Assembly (NCBI GenBank): GCA_013350335.1
Contig: CM023540.1
Span: 49,768,552 to 49,832,551, forward strand
Origin: Chimonanthus salicifolius
Lineage: Eukaryota; Streptophyta; Magnoliopsida; Laurales; Calycanthaceae
Reading direction: 5' to 3'
Length of the DNA: 64,000 nt
A model generated the notes under the pieces. It searched no databases. It worked only from the letters and a program-made list of their open reading frames with translations, and was not told the origin of the DNA. Below are positions 47,546-58,168 of the stretch, in pieces; the first letter of the stretch is position 1, and every line of letters begins with the position of its first letter. Both the position numbers and the translations under genes were made by a program.

Positions 47546-47880
47546 TGTGGTGTGTGTGGATTTTCGTGGTGGTGGCCATAGAGGTAGGGTGGCCGTAGAG
47601 TACGTTGAGTATGTACTAGATCTCCCTAGGAGCCATGGGTTGAGTGTCTATTCGGTTGAGGGATGTGGTAGTCTGATTACCCACGGTAACGACTTTGAGG
47701 TTCATGTGTGAGGCTTGTGATGTGGGTGTTGACTCATTGGAAATTTGTGGGTGCCTAACGAGTGAGTTTGGTCCGTTCACTTGGTAGGAGGCCTATGGAG
47801 TTCCGTGAGTGGTGAATGTGCCAGTTGTATTGAGATCATCAGATGGGACCCGAGGGGTGGACGTCTGTTTGCCCCATGCT

Positions 47881-48200
47881 TCACAGAATTGTTCACCCTC
47901 TTTTTAATTGAAGTTTACCATTTCTTTCTTGAGGGCATTTGTTTTAGATACTAAGAAAAACTTGGTCAAAAATTTATTAACTAACTGATCCCAAGTGGAG
48001 ATGGTATTCGCAGGTAAAGAATGTAACCAAGATTTTGTTTTTTCTTTGACAAAGAAATGAAATAATCGAAGTTAAATAGATTCATCAATGATTCCTTGGA
48101 TTTTAATGGTGGCACTGATCTCTAAGATTTCTTTGACATGGAAACATGGATGTGTTTCGCAAGCAATAATTGAATTGCCTCAATCTCTATAGCACCCTAT
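47881..48200 (-). pseudogene. Athila/Tat gag domain fragment, minus strand
   Basis: On the minus strand the translation gives GIIDESI, then LFHFFVKEKTKSWLHSLPAN, TISTWDQLVNKFLTKFF and KTNALKKEM, ending KEGEQFCEA. This is the core of the retrotransposon gag domain of the Athila/Tat group (K-x-K-x-W-L-x-S-L-P, W-D-x-L-V-x-K-F-L). One stop lies inside (after ESI) and another after MVNFN. It is opposite in direction to the surrounding elements. Confidence 0.7.
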
Positions 48201-48339
48201 GAAAAATTGAAAGCATTGTTGAGACCAAAGAAAGATCTCTTTCAATTAGATCTATATGCCCAAGTGGTTTACCTTTGGGGTGCATCGGCATGACTTGTGA
48301 AAAAGAAATGATGGATCGTTAGGCATGAGGATGAACTAT

Positions 48340-49196
48340 TGGCTGTTGAGGGAGGGAAAATTATGAGAAATAGATATCCGTTGCCAATGATAAATGATTG
48401 TTAGGAACCCGGAAAAATTGACTAAAGAACGAGTTATCACTAGCTGCAAATTTAAGATAAGGGATATCTCAAGGGATGTGTTCCCTGCAAACAGTAGGTA
48501 TTATGAATTGATAAATGCACTAACCTTGTTTATGGATTGAGATAGACCGAAATCTTCTTCAAGCTTTGAATCTTTTTAGGGCTTAGTTGAATTTTTTATG
48601 GTTATCACTGAACGTCGACCGAATTGTTGTTTTGATAACTCACTTGATTCGGAAGAAAGTCGAGTTTTGAGTGAGAAAAGGCATTATTTGACCTAAAGAG
48701 AATGAATTAGCCACCTCCTCAGTGTTGGTAGCGCCGAAGTTAGAGCATGATTATGTAGTGTTTGGAACCCCTAAAGTACGTCATGATGCGATAAGTAGGA
48801 AATCTCATAGTGCTTACACATGCATGACTTCATAATAGTGTCAAAAGTTGAGAACTGTGCCGAGTAGGGCTTATGATTGTTGAAGACATAGTATCGGCAC
48901 ATATTTAGAGTGTAGTGGTGTAGCCTCATTCGACCGGAACGTTGCTAAAAATATAAAAGTGAGACCCAAAAGCTGGAAGACTCCTCCAATTTTTTTAGTG
49001 GATTTTACAAACTTCATAGAATGTCCTTTATCTAGAACAACAACACAAGAAATATGTTACGATTTTGATAGCCAGTCATGTATTTTTGTGCGATGACACA
49101 GTAATCAATGATGCAAGACGTTTTATTCCGGTTTGTACATTAGTTGAGGTATGATTTTGTGTGAAATTTCGGGACAATATAGTTAAGGGGGTAGGA
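48340..49196 (+). pseudogene. Decayed gypsy reverse transcriptase/RNase H (element H)
   Basis: Pieces in order: NRYPLPMIND at 48370, then KID, TSYHQLQI-like words with stops, and DISRDVF with SRYYELINALTLFMD across a frameshift. Near 48785, DAISRKSHS corresponds to the A-D-A-L-S-R end of RNase H. They follow the order of a Ty3/gypsy Pol, but almost every conserved block has stops. The stretch ends at TTTCGGGACAATA and a GGGGGTAGGA polypurine tract before the LTR start at 49197. Confidence 0.5.
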
Positions 49197-49306
49197 TGTA
49201 AGGACTTGATCTTTGATTCGCAAATCAAGGAGTTTTATAACTCTAAGTGTGCTTGGTGACGAGTTAGATGTGTACATCTCTATGTGGGCTTTTCGAAAAA
49301 CGTAAG
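49197..49306 (+). repeat. Start of 3' LTR of element H, truncated by insertion
   Basis: TGTAAGGACTTGATC follows the polypurine tract AAGGGGGTAGGA. Only 110 bp are present before the next element begins at 49307 with TGTTGAGCAC. Confidence 0.55.
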
Positions 49307-49805
49307 TGTTGAGCACTGAAAATTACCATATTACCCTTTAATTTTGGATTAGTTAGCCTTTGATTTGTGAATATTAGATGTGTTTAATAGAGTTTTTAAG
49401 TTTTGCAGTGTATTTGTGAGAATAAAAGAAAAAGGAATTAAAATGGAGAAAAGTGGGGCTATAGTCCTATTTTTGGAAAGTTTATAATTTTTACCACTTA
49501 ATTTAATTCGGAATTATTGTAAATTATTATAATTCAGATCCGGATATGAGAGTTTGAATTATAATAATATTTTTTTAGACTGTGTTACATTGTAAAGGTG
49601 GTAGAAATTTGTAACACCTTGGAATTTTATATTACTTATATTTATGAAATTTGCCATTTATTGGATAAGGTTACAATTGGAACAATTGGGTAAAATATAT
49701 TCAATTGGGTCAAAATTGCTAATTGGGTCAAAATGTCCAATTGGGACCCATTGGGGCGTGTTTGACTTAGTTGACCACCAAGTGAGTTGAGCTAAATCAA
49801 ATGAG

Positions 49806-49980
49806 TCGAGACGTACGGTTTATAATTCAAATTCAAATAACGAGAAGTACAGTTTGTATTTCAAATTCAAATGCAAATAAACGAGACGTACAGTATATAT
49901 CTCAAATTCAAATTCAAACGATGGGGCGTACGATTGATATTTCAAATCCAAATTCAAACAAAAGAAAGACGGTTTACATT
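49806..49980 (+). promoter_or_regulatory. Four tandem U3 repeats of element C
   Basis: Four units of about 40 bp, each with a GACGTAC or GGCGTACG core followed by TTCAAATTCAAAT. They lie in the expected enhancer position of U3 and are repeated at 58368-58542 in the 3' LTR. Function as an enhancer is inferred from position only. Confidence 0.5.
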
Positions 49981-50814
49981 TTGAATGTAAAGGGATGGAC
50001 GGCTCCATGTTTAAAATTTAAATGAAGGAGATGGACTCAATATTTGAAATTCAAGTAAAGGGAATATGTTTAAAATTCAAAATAAAGGGAGTGGACGGTT
50101 TCATGTTTGAATTTCAAACAAATAAGATGGAGGAAGCTATGTTTAAATTCAAATTAATGGTACACGATGGAGAGATGGAAGGATATAGGTTTGTTTCAAA
50201 TTCAAAGGCAATGGATACACGTTGGAAAGATGAGGGAGGTTTAAAGTTTAAATTGAAACAAATGAGTTGTGTTTAATATTTGAATTTCAAACAAATGAAA
50301 TACGTTTGAAATTCAAATGGCATGGATGGTTGTTAATATTGGAGATTCAAACAAAAGAAATGGAGGAGCTAGAATTGATACACGTTGGAGCTGGTTGCAA
50401 AATTTGAAATTCAAAACAAATGGAGATGTTTATGGATTGGCTTATTTCAAAATCAAGACAAGAATGCCCATGGAGGGATAATGAGATTATTTCACATTTA
50501 AAATATTCAAATTTTGAATGGCTCACACGTTGGAGTCTTGAGAATTTTATTTCATGAGGAGATAGGAAAGATAATCCCTCTTGGCCATCTCTCCCTCACA
50601 CTCTACCTAGGACGACCAGCAATCTAAGAGGAAAGATCAAAGACTTGGAGTAATTTTTATCATCTCAAGGTTTCATATCTCTCAAATCTAATCCCTAGCC
50701 GAACCACCTCAAGGACTGCAACAAGAACAATCTCAGTTAAAGGAGAAGGAAGGAAGGACAAAGAAAGGAACAGAAGAGCAAACCGGAGCAACGACCAAAT
50801 CGGTGTAGTCGCGG

Positions 50815-50826
50815 AAACGGTAAGTG
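50815..50826 (+). promoter_or_regulatory. Putative splice donor in LTR leader
   Basis: GAAACG/GTAAGT with GT at 50820-50821 is a good plant 5' splice site. The same position in LTR B (33345) has TTG/GTAAGT, and LTR A (18681) has AAG/GTTAGT. In the 3' LTR of element C it reads CG/ATAAGT, so the G is lost. A candidate acceptor is CTATCCTTAG near 52570. Confidence 0.5.
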
Positions 50827-50939
50827 TTCTACAATTTTTTTTTAGTTAGTAAGATAACCAAAGAAGCTTGATCAGTTCCTTGAACATTCAAATCTTAAAA
50901 AGGGATGTACAAAACCATTGAGCATGAAAAGGAGGTGAT

Positions 50940-51932
50940 TAGGTTTGGTCATGATGATTGGCCAAACCCATCAAAGAATATGATCATGGCTAGAATGTCC
51001 AAAGGAAGAGGTAAAGGAACCATAGGGTTCGGCCATGACTATGGCCGAACCCCATGGAAGAAAATGAATGGTTAATGTTGTTTGAAAGGAGTAGGAATTT
51101 GGTCATAGGGTTAGGCCACCTTGGATGGCCGAACCCCATGAAAGAATATGGAACTTTTTATGGTTTTTGAGGGATAAAAACCATACTAGGTTTTGGAGGT
51201 TTAAAGGGTTTTTAAAGGGAGTTAAGGTTACTATTTTGGACCAGTTATTACATGGCTGAAACATGTGGTTATCATGGCCAAGTTGCTGGTCATAGACCAT
51301 GGAAAAATAATGGAGTAATTGGGTTAAGAGCACATGGCCGAACCCCATGGACAATTTTTATGGGTTAAGTTAAAGTAAGAACATGGTTGAAATTTATGGA
51401 CTATGATGTGCTTTGCCTAAGAATTATACATGTTGATTTATGGACTTAGTATAGGTAATTAATCAACCATCATGGATGATGGAAAGTGGAACAAAAACCG
51501 GTTTGGTGAGGTTCGGCCATGAAGTATGGCCGAACCCCACTAAGGGTTATTTGTGGCTTAAATGTGTAATTAATAATGTGATTGAAGTGGCATTTAAGAA
51601 TGATTCAAGGAATCAAATTGTGATGGTGAGGTTCGGCCATGTTGTATGGCCGAACCCCACCAAGTGGATTGGTTATGGTTATTTGTTTTTAAGTAAAAAT
51701 TAGACAAAGGTTAGTATAGTGGTAGAATGGTAAATATAGATGAAATGACCAAAGGATTGGAAATATGTGCTGAAACCAAAGTGGTAAGGTTCGGCCATGT
51801 TGTATGGCCGAACCCTACCAAGGTTCTTTGGGAAGTTTGAGTCAATTGAATGGTTTTAATTAAATAAAAAGAGAGACCAAAAAGTTAAGTGGGTGAGGTT
51901 CGGCCATGGGGTATGGCCGAACCCCACAAAGT
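50940..51932 (+). repeat. Hairpin array of element C 5' LTR
   Basis: Copies near 50940-50971 (weak), 51020-51055, 51102-51138, 51504-51541, 51624-51662, 51785-51822 and 51893-51931, plus a right arm only at 51332-51350. Inner arms are GGTTCGGCCAT and ATGGCCGAACC with 3-5 base loops. Outer arms vary in step: CCATAGG/CCCATGG, TGGTGAGG/CCCCACCA and TGGTAAGG/CCCTACCA. Confidence 0.9.
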
Positions 51933-52224
51933 GGATTTTTGGGACTTAGACTAAGTTGGAATCAAATGGTTAAGAGTTTGATTTGCTGTTATAAAAATAG
52001 GGCCACAGGACTTGCTTGAACGGCGTACAAGTTGTAAACAAGAGACAGTTCAAAAGAAGGGTCAAACTACGTGAACATTAAGTAGGTTTTCCTACCTCTT
52101 TGTAACCACTCTCATATGTGATGTTTATCATGATTTTTATGAGTAGTTTATGTTAATGTATTATGTTCAAAATGGGATTAGGAAATGCTAGAATATAAAT
52201 CCAAATGGCATGTATCATGTATTC

Positions 52225-52430
52225 ATTGACATCTCATGCATGGCATGGGGTGGTGGTTATGTACCCGGAGGGTCCACACTCCGTCGGGGCATCCGAAAAA
52301 CCTGTGTGGTGGTATCTTGATAATAAGAATTCCTATCAAGGGAAACCGAAGGGTCCACACTCCGTCGGGGCGTCCGAACAACCAATGTTAAGGGAGGCTG
52401 TGTATATTTGTGATGGGTGGGGCTCATTAC
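52225..52430 (+). repeat. Two-copy structured module of element C 5' LTR
   Basis: Two modules with TCCACACTCCGTCGGGGC, the first closing with GTGTGG. Between them is the small hairpin CTTGATA/TATCAAG (52317-52340). Relative to LTR B, the last pair of this stem changed from G-C to A-T on both sides. Confidence 0.75.
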
Positions 52431-53075
52431 ATTTGCATCACATACATAGCAATGTTTTTGTAAGATTTTGACGATATGTACCTTTATATTATTCGCATGT
52501 TTTATACTCTAACCTTGTGATAGCCCTAATCGGAAACACCTACTGGGCTTGTTGGTCTAACGCCCTACCTCTATCCTTAGTGGATGATGCAGGAAAGGGG
52601 AAGGACGAGGATCATGAAGGAACCCAAGCATAGGAGCTTGGGCTTTTGAAAGGATTAATTATGGATTGATATATGGTCCTTTTATTTATGTTTATTGGAC
52701 AATGTAATTTGACAGTTTGATGACTTTGGGCATGTGATAATTAGTTAAATAATTGCTATGGTTTGGATTGATGATTATGTTAAGGTAACTATGGAAAAAT
52801 GACAATGTACCATGCTATCTAATAAAATGGTGTAGTCATAGGTTCCATTATAATTTGCAGTTAGATTAAGTGTTATTCCGCTACGGTTATACTTTCTTAT
52901 GTGAGAACCATTCTCATGGACTTAGTCCATGCTCACGTATGTTTGGCTAGTTAAGGGTCGGATTTAGAAGTCCGGACTTAACTCGCGTCGTGACATTCTG
53001 CGCTAATCATTTGTTTATTTTTTTTAAAACAAATTTACTCTGATTTTTAGAGTGAAAAGGACGGGGTGTTACAGT

Positions 53076-53087
53076 TGGTATCAAAGC
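53076..53087 (+). other. Primer binding site, initiator Met tRNA
   Basis: TGGTATCAAAGC starts two bases after the LTR. It matches the standard TGGTATCAGAGC complement of plant initiator Met tRNA with one change. Confidence 0.9.
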
Positions 53088-53478
53088 GAAACGGGAAGTT
53101 GAACCTTTCGAAGTAAGATTAAGACGGTTTCTTGTCTCACTGACAGATAAGAATCCCAACTGACCAACTCTTCAGAGTCCGCTGACTGGGGGGCGTATTA
53201 ATTTACTTTGTTAGACTCAGACTGAACAATCAATCTGAGAACAATGAAAGATAGCAAAAGTACAGTCATTACAGTTGATGTACCAAACATAGCAAAATAG
53301 GATATACTTCCCCAATATCCCCCAAATTAAAAAAAAAAAAAAAACACATTAGGTATTTAGAGATCTCCCTCAAAAAAAATGAAAACCAAGATTGCTTATT
53401 TGGAAATCTCCCCAAAATAGTGAAAACACAAACTGTATGAAGAAACTAAGTCAATTATGTTTTCATGACTTAGGGAAA

Positions 53479-55608
53479 ATGGCACCAAAAAGAAAGGTTC
53501 CACAAAGCAAGAAAGGGAAAGAAAAAGAGATACCACTCATTCAGTATGAGGAAGGAAGGGAAAGATCTCCATCAGAGGAAGAGCATTCTCAGCCTAAACA
53601 AGGGGCTGGAAAAACACATAATGAGGAAGAGTCACACCATTCTGAAGAGTCACATCATTCTCCGCGAGAAAGGAAGGAGCGGGAATACTCATCTCGAAAG
53701 AAGGAAGAGGAGAAGAGCGGCTTGCATATTCCACATGTGCCACTTGAACTACAGAGTTTAGTTCAAGCAGTGGTGTCTTCGGTACTCCAGCAACATATGA
53801 ATGGAAGTGAAAGTTCCAAGGATGCCAATGACCGGAGTATGGTTCGAGAATTCCAGCAACAGCGTCCTCCCTACTTCAAAGGGAAGGAAGGGGCTGTTGG
53901 AGCCGAGCACTGGTTGAAGAAGATCACTCAGATCTTAAAGTTACTTAAGATCTCGAGTCATGCTGATAGGATTCTACTGGCTACTTCACAACTGATAGAA
54001 GATGCCGGAAAATGGTGGGAGGTGGTGGAGAAGCAGAGGGCACTCATACCAGAAAGGAAGAGGACGGCCATGACATGGGAAGAATTTTCAGCAACCTTTC
54101 TGGAACACTACTTTCCGGAGGAGGAGAAGGAGCGACAGACGCAAGCCTTTCTGTCCTTGGTTCAGGGCTCTATGACGGTGGCACAGTATCACCGGGAATT
54201 CCTCAGTCTATCCATCTATGCATTTTATATGGTGGACACAGAGCATCGCAGGGCAAGGAAGTTTGAGAGGGGTCTACGACCAAACATCAGGGCCAAAGTG
54301 ACCATATTCAAGTGCGCCACATTGGCTGAGGTGGTCAGCAAGGCCACAATAGCAGAACAGGAGTTGAATGCAATGGTACGGTTTGACAACCGTCGAGCTC
54401 CAAGTGGGAGGGGTGGGTTCCAGCCCAACAAGAGGTTCCGTCCAAATTTCAGTAGACCCTCACCATCTACTAGGTTCACAGGGGGCTTTCGTCCCAACCA
54501 GCCCACTCCATCTGCATCCGTCAATCAGGCTCCCTCTAGGGTGAACAATTGCTTCCACTATAACCAGCCGGGTCACTTCAAGAGGGAGTGTCTAAAGCTC
54601 AACAAACTCTCTCATACCAGAGAATCATTCTGCCCACCAGCTAGGCCAGGTAACTCTCGGGGAGGCAGGACATATAACCAGGCGGGGCGGGCTCCTAACC
54701 CTACTGGATCTGGACGACTATTTTCTCTAGCTCCTCTAGATGATGTGGATCATTCAGTAATCCAAGGTATGGCTGTTGTCAGTAGTTCCTATGCTTATGC
54801 ACTATTTGACTCTAGAGCTTCACACTCCTTTATATCTGCATCATTTGTAACTACCACGGGTACTTTAGTTCAAAAATTGTCTACAACTCTTACAATTGTA
54901 TCCCCGGTCGGAGACACTACTTTGGGACTTATTTGCACGGCTATAAATACTGAACTTGCTAGATTCAGATTTGAGTTCAATTATCTGGTACTCGACATGA
55001 CTGAGTATGATATTATATTCGGCATGGACTGGTTGGCTAGTTTTCAGGCCAACATCGATTGTTATCGCCGCAGAGTGACATTTTGGTCAACCGAGGGAAA
55101 ACAATTTGTGGTTCGTACAGACAAGCAAAGCAGATTGCAGGAAGGGTTGAACCATGTGGTATTGAACAACATCATCATAAATAAGGCGCCAGTCACTGAA
55201 CTTTCGGCAATTGTGAAAGAGTTTGCGGATGTTTTTCTAAAGGAACTCCCTAGCTTACCACCCATGAGGGAGCTCAATTTTGAAATCAAGTTGTATCCTG
55301 GCACTTCCCCAGTGTCTTCATCACATTATCAGATGGCACCAGCTGAGATGTCCGAGTTAAAGAAGCAGATTGATGAACTGCTCAGACTGGGTTTCATCCA
55401 AAACAGCACATCATCTTGGGGAGCTCCAGTGTTGTTTGTAAAGAAGAAGGACGGTTCACTCGGCATGTGCGTGGATTACCGGAAACTAAACCAGCTTACG
55501 GTCCGGAACAAGTACCCTTTACCCAGGATCGATGATCTCTTTGATCAATTGAGGGGTTCCACTCACTTCTCGAAAATTGATCTGATGTCCGGTTATCATC
55601 AAATCTGA
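53479..55608 (+). pseudogene. Element C gag, protease and start of reverse transcriptase
   Basis: The start is ATG 53479 (MAPKRKVPQ); the frame is open further upstream but without a better context. Order: charged N-terminus rich in Glu/Ser/Arg; gag domain with [20 protein letters not shown], then [14 protein letters not shown] and [12 protein letters not shown]; a zinc knuckle C-F-H-Y-x4-G-H-x4-C at 54550-54591 whose second Cys is Tyr. The protease has active site D-S-R at 54808-54816 instead of D-S-G. The reverse transcriptase begins with [20 protein letters not shown] and [20 protein letters not shown]. The frame ends at TGA 55606-55608, just after SGYHQI. Gag forms the particle, protease cuts the polyprotein and reverse transcriptase copies the RNA. 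The lost Cys and the Gly-to-Arg change would disable RNA binding and cleavage. Confidence 0.95.
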
Positions 55609-55958
55609 GTTAAAAAGGAGGACATAGAAAAGACAGCCTTCAGGACGCGGTATGGATTATATGAGTTTGTGGTCATGCCGTTTGGACTCACCAATGCACC
55701 AGCTGTGTTCATGGACCTAATGAACCGGATCTTCAGTCCGTATTTGGATTAGTTCGTTATTGTGTTTATTGATGATATCCTGATCTATTCCAAGAGTCAG
55801 GAGGAACATGCTGAACACCTGCGGATAGTTTGGAACACTTTGAGACAGAACAAGCTATATGCCAAAGCTAGTAAATGTGAGTTCTGGCTATCCAAAGTGA
55901 ACTTCTTGGGGCATGTTATATCTGAGGAAGGTATAGCTATGGATCCAGCTAAGGTGCG
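55609..55958 (+). pseudogene. Element C reverse transcriptase, catalytic part
   Basis: Continues in the same frame after the stop. It reads [20 protein letters not shown], then a second stop TAG at 55750-55752, then [15 protein letters not shown] with the intact catalytic Asp pair, [20 protein letters not shown] and IAMDPAKV. The reading frame is lost at about 55958, where one base is missing. Downstream sequence resumes as VKEWKAPKN in the frame shifted by one. Family motifs 4 to 6 and the start of the connection are thus all present, but cannot be read through. Confidence 0.95.
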
Positions 55959-56546
55959 GCCGTAAAAGAATGGAAAGCACCAAAGAATGTAACCGAAATT
56001 CGTAGCTTCCTGGGTTTGGCCGGTTACTATCGGAAATTTATCATGGACTTCTCAAAAATAGCATCTCCACTCACCCGACTCACTCAGAAAGGAGTCAAAT
56101 ATGAGTCGTCAGATCTGTGTAACCAGAGATTCGAGGAGCTGAAAGACAGATTTACAACTGCCCCTATCTTAATTCTACCGGAAAGAGGCAAGAGTTATGA
56201 GGTATACTATGACGCTTCAGGAGAGGGACTGGAGTGTTCACTCAGTCAAAATAATCGTGTGGTGCCATACGGATCAAGACAGTTGAAAATACATGAACGT
56301 CTATATCCCACACATGATCTGGAGTTAGCTGCGGTGGTCTTCGCTCTGAAAAGCTGGAGGCACTATTTATATGGTGAGAAGTTTGAGGTATTTTCATATC
56401 ACAAGAACTTGAAGTATTTATTTGATCAGAAGGAGCTCAACCTGAGGCAGCGCAGATGGATGGAATATCTGGCAGATTACGAGTTCGCGCTCCGATACCA
56501 TCCAGGCAAGGCAAATAAGGTGGCAGATGCACTCAGCCGCAGATAG
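55959..56546 (+). pseudogene. Element C RNase H domain
   Basis: After the frameshift the text is [20 protein letters not shown], then [11 protein letters not shown] (first catalytic Asp), [19 protein letters not shown] (catalytic Glu) and [15 protein letters not shown]. The usual T-D-H-K-S-L has lost its Asp: Tyr is encoded at 56397-56399. It ends [16 protein letters not shown] at a TAG, 56544-56546. RNase H removes the RNA strand after cDNA synthesis. The Asp-to-Tyr change alone should inactivate it. Confidence 0.95.
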
Positions 56547-57620
56547 CATGCATCAGTGGCATGTTTAATCAGAACAGAATGGGAGACGTTGAACACCATT
56601 CGAGAATTTAGACTCTACCTCAATAACCATGGGACAATTTACAATTTGATCATACAGTCCAACATGGTTACCAAAATTGAACAGGAGTAGCGAACAGATC
56701 CAAAAATGAAAGAAATATGGGCTAAGATGTCAACTGGCGTAGTTATACCAGATTGGAAATTACGACCAGGACAGGGTCTTGTATTCCGGGGTAGAATATA
56801 TGTGCCAAAAAGTTACAGAAATGAGTTGTCGATCGAAGCACATCAGACCAAGCTCTCCATTCATCCGGGCAGCACCAAGATGTATCATGATCTGAAGAGA
56901 CATTATTGGTGGCATGGGCTCAAAAGAGATGTTGCAGAGTTCGTGGCTCGTTGCTTAACTTGTCAGCAAGTTAAGACGGAACATCAGAAGCCACCAGGGT
57001 TACTCAAACCCTTAGCAGTGCCGGAATGGAAATGGGAGCACATTTCCATGGATTTCGTGACGGGGTTGCCGAGGTCCTCCAAGGGCAATGATGCTATATG
57101 GGTCGTGGTAGACCGACTGACCAAGTCTGTGCATTTTATCCCTATCAAGATGATAGATTCATCGGAGACATTGGGTCGGCGGTACATCAAGGACATCATC
57201 AGGTTACATGGTATCCCACGGACTATAGTATCTGGCAGAGATGGCCGATTCATTGGCAGAGATGGCCGATTCTTTGGCAGAGTGTGGCAGAGCATGCAGT
57301 CAGCCATGGGGACCGATCTACTGACTAGCACAACGTTCCATCCACAGACTGATGGACAATTAGAAAGGACAATACAAACATTGGAGGATATGTTGAGGGC
57401 ATGCATGCTAGACTTCAAGGGCGGACGGGAGGATCACTTGCCGCTGGTAGAGTTCTCATATAACAATAGTTACCAAGCAAGCCTTCAGATGGTCCCATTC
57501 GAGGCTTTATATGGTAGACCGTGCAGGTCACCAGTGTGCTGGACAGAGGCCGGCGAGCCTGCGTTGATTGGACCCAAGCTAGTCGCAGAGACTACAACAC
57601 AAATTCAGTTGATTCGTTAA
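56547..57620 (+). pseudogene. Element C integrase, zinc and catalytic domains
   Basis: The same frame continues past a TAG at 56688-56690. The HHCC zinc domain reads EAHQTKLSIHPGSTKM, then HYWWHGLKRDV and CLTCQQVK. The core has HISMDFVTGLP with the first catalytic Asp, then IVSGRDGRFIGRDGRFFGR, where the canonical S-D-R-D has become S-G-R-D. FHPQTDGQLERTIQTLEDM carries the catalytic Glu. A 21-bp in-frame duplication lies at about 57233-57277. The frame closes at TAA 57618-57620. Integrase joins the cDNA to host DNA; the lost second Asp makes it inactive. Confidence 0.95.
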
Positions 57621-58109
57621 CATCTATTGATTGTACAGAGTCGGTAAAAGAGTTATGCGGATAAAAGGAGGAGGTTCCTAGAATTTGAAGTGGGGGACAG
57701 GGTGTTCTTGAAGGTCTCGCCACGAAAAGGGCACATGAGATTTGGGAAAAAGGGAAAACTGTCGCTAAGATATGTGGGACCGTTTCCAATTATAAGAAGG
57801 ATGGGGAAAGTAGCCTATCAGTTAGCACTTCCTTCACAATTGGCATCTCTGCACGATGTGTTCCATGTATCGATGCTAAGGAAGTACAATCCCGACCCGT
57901 CTCATGTATTGAGTATACGACACGTAGATGTGCAAAGCGATACCACGTACATTGAGAAGCCTGTCAGAATAGTGGAGACTGAACAAAAGGTGTGACGAAA
58001 CAGAGCAATGCAGTTCGTCAAGGTGGTATGGGATCGACATGGTATTGAGGAAGCCACCTGGGAACTCGAATCGGAAATGAGAACGGGTCACCCTGATTTA
58101 TTCATGTAA
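57621..58109 (+). pseudogene. Element C integrase tail and chromodomain
   Basis: In frame with the preceding part but with stops TAA 57645-57647 and TGA 57993-57995. It reads KSYADKRRRFLEFEVGDRVF, GKLSLRYVGPFPIIRRMGKV and LHDVFHVSMLRKYNPDPSHV, the G-P-F/Y module of integrase. From about 58011 comes QFVKVVWDRHGIEEATWELE and SEMRTGHPDLFM, a chromodomain of the Tekay type, ending at TAA 58107-58109. Chromodomains target integration to marked chromatin. Absence of the aromatic cage cannot be judged by eye. Confidence 0.9.
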
Positions 58110-58155
58110 TTTATTTTGGAATCCTATTTCGTTCGATTTTCGGGACGAAAATATT

Positions 58156-58168
58156 AAAAAGAGGATTG
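58156..58168 (+). other. Polypurine tract of element C
   Basis: AAAAAGAGGA lies just before the 3' LTR (58172), following TTTCGGGACGAAAATATT. It would prime plus-strand synthesis. It is shorter in G than typical tracts of this clade. Confidence 0.7.

Larger units (their letters stand above)
44071..47880 (+). mobile_element. LTR-like block with leader and internal repeats
   Basis: It starts TGTAATGACCTGACCCG, a gypsy-type LTR terminus. A TTAAAAGCTCTC motif at about 44373 and a long pyrimidine-rich segment (44400-44880) look like a promoter and leader. The rest is dominated by a 436-bp tandem duplication and a 47-bp minisatellite. No right terminus was identified, and open frames in the pyrimidine-rich part have no protein character. 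Confidence 0.45.
49610..53073 (+). repeat. 5' LTR of element C
   Basis: It starts TGTAACACCTTGG and ends GGGGTGTTACA. In order it holds four U3 repeats (49806-49980), a leader-start-like segment near 50580-50620, the conserved GTCGCGG before a splice donor-like ACG/GTAAGT (50817-50825), a hairpin array (50940-51930), the two-copy module (52230-52430) and a terminal hairpin region with CTCGCGTCGTGAC (52982-52994). Confidence 0.95.

Noticed and set aside
47367..47579. His/Tyr/Ser-rich repeat protein on the minus strand
   Set aside because: It is the translation of the 47-bp minisatellite.
49801..50276. Repeated Asn/Ser/Lys-rich small proteins present in both LTRs
   Set aside because: They are U3 repeats of element C; identity between copies reflects the LTR, not coding constraint.
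54225..54524. Minus-strand 99-codon frame inside gag
   Set aside because: Shadow of the plus-strand gag frame, which carries all recognisable motifs.
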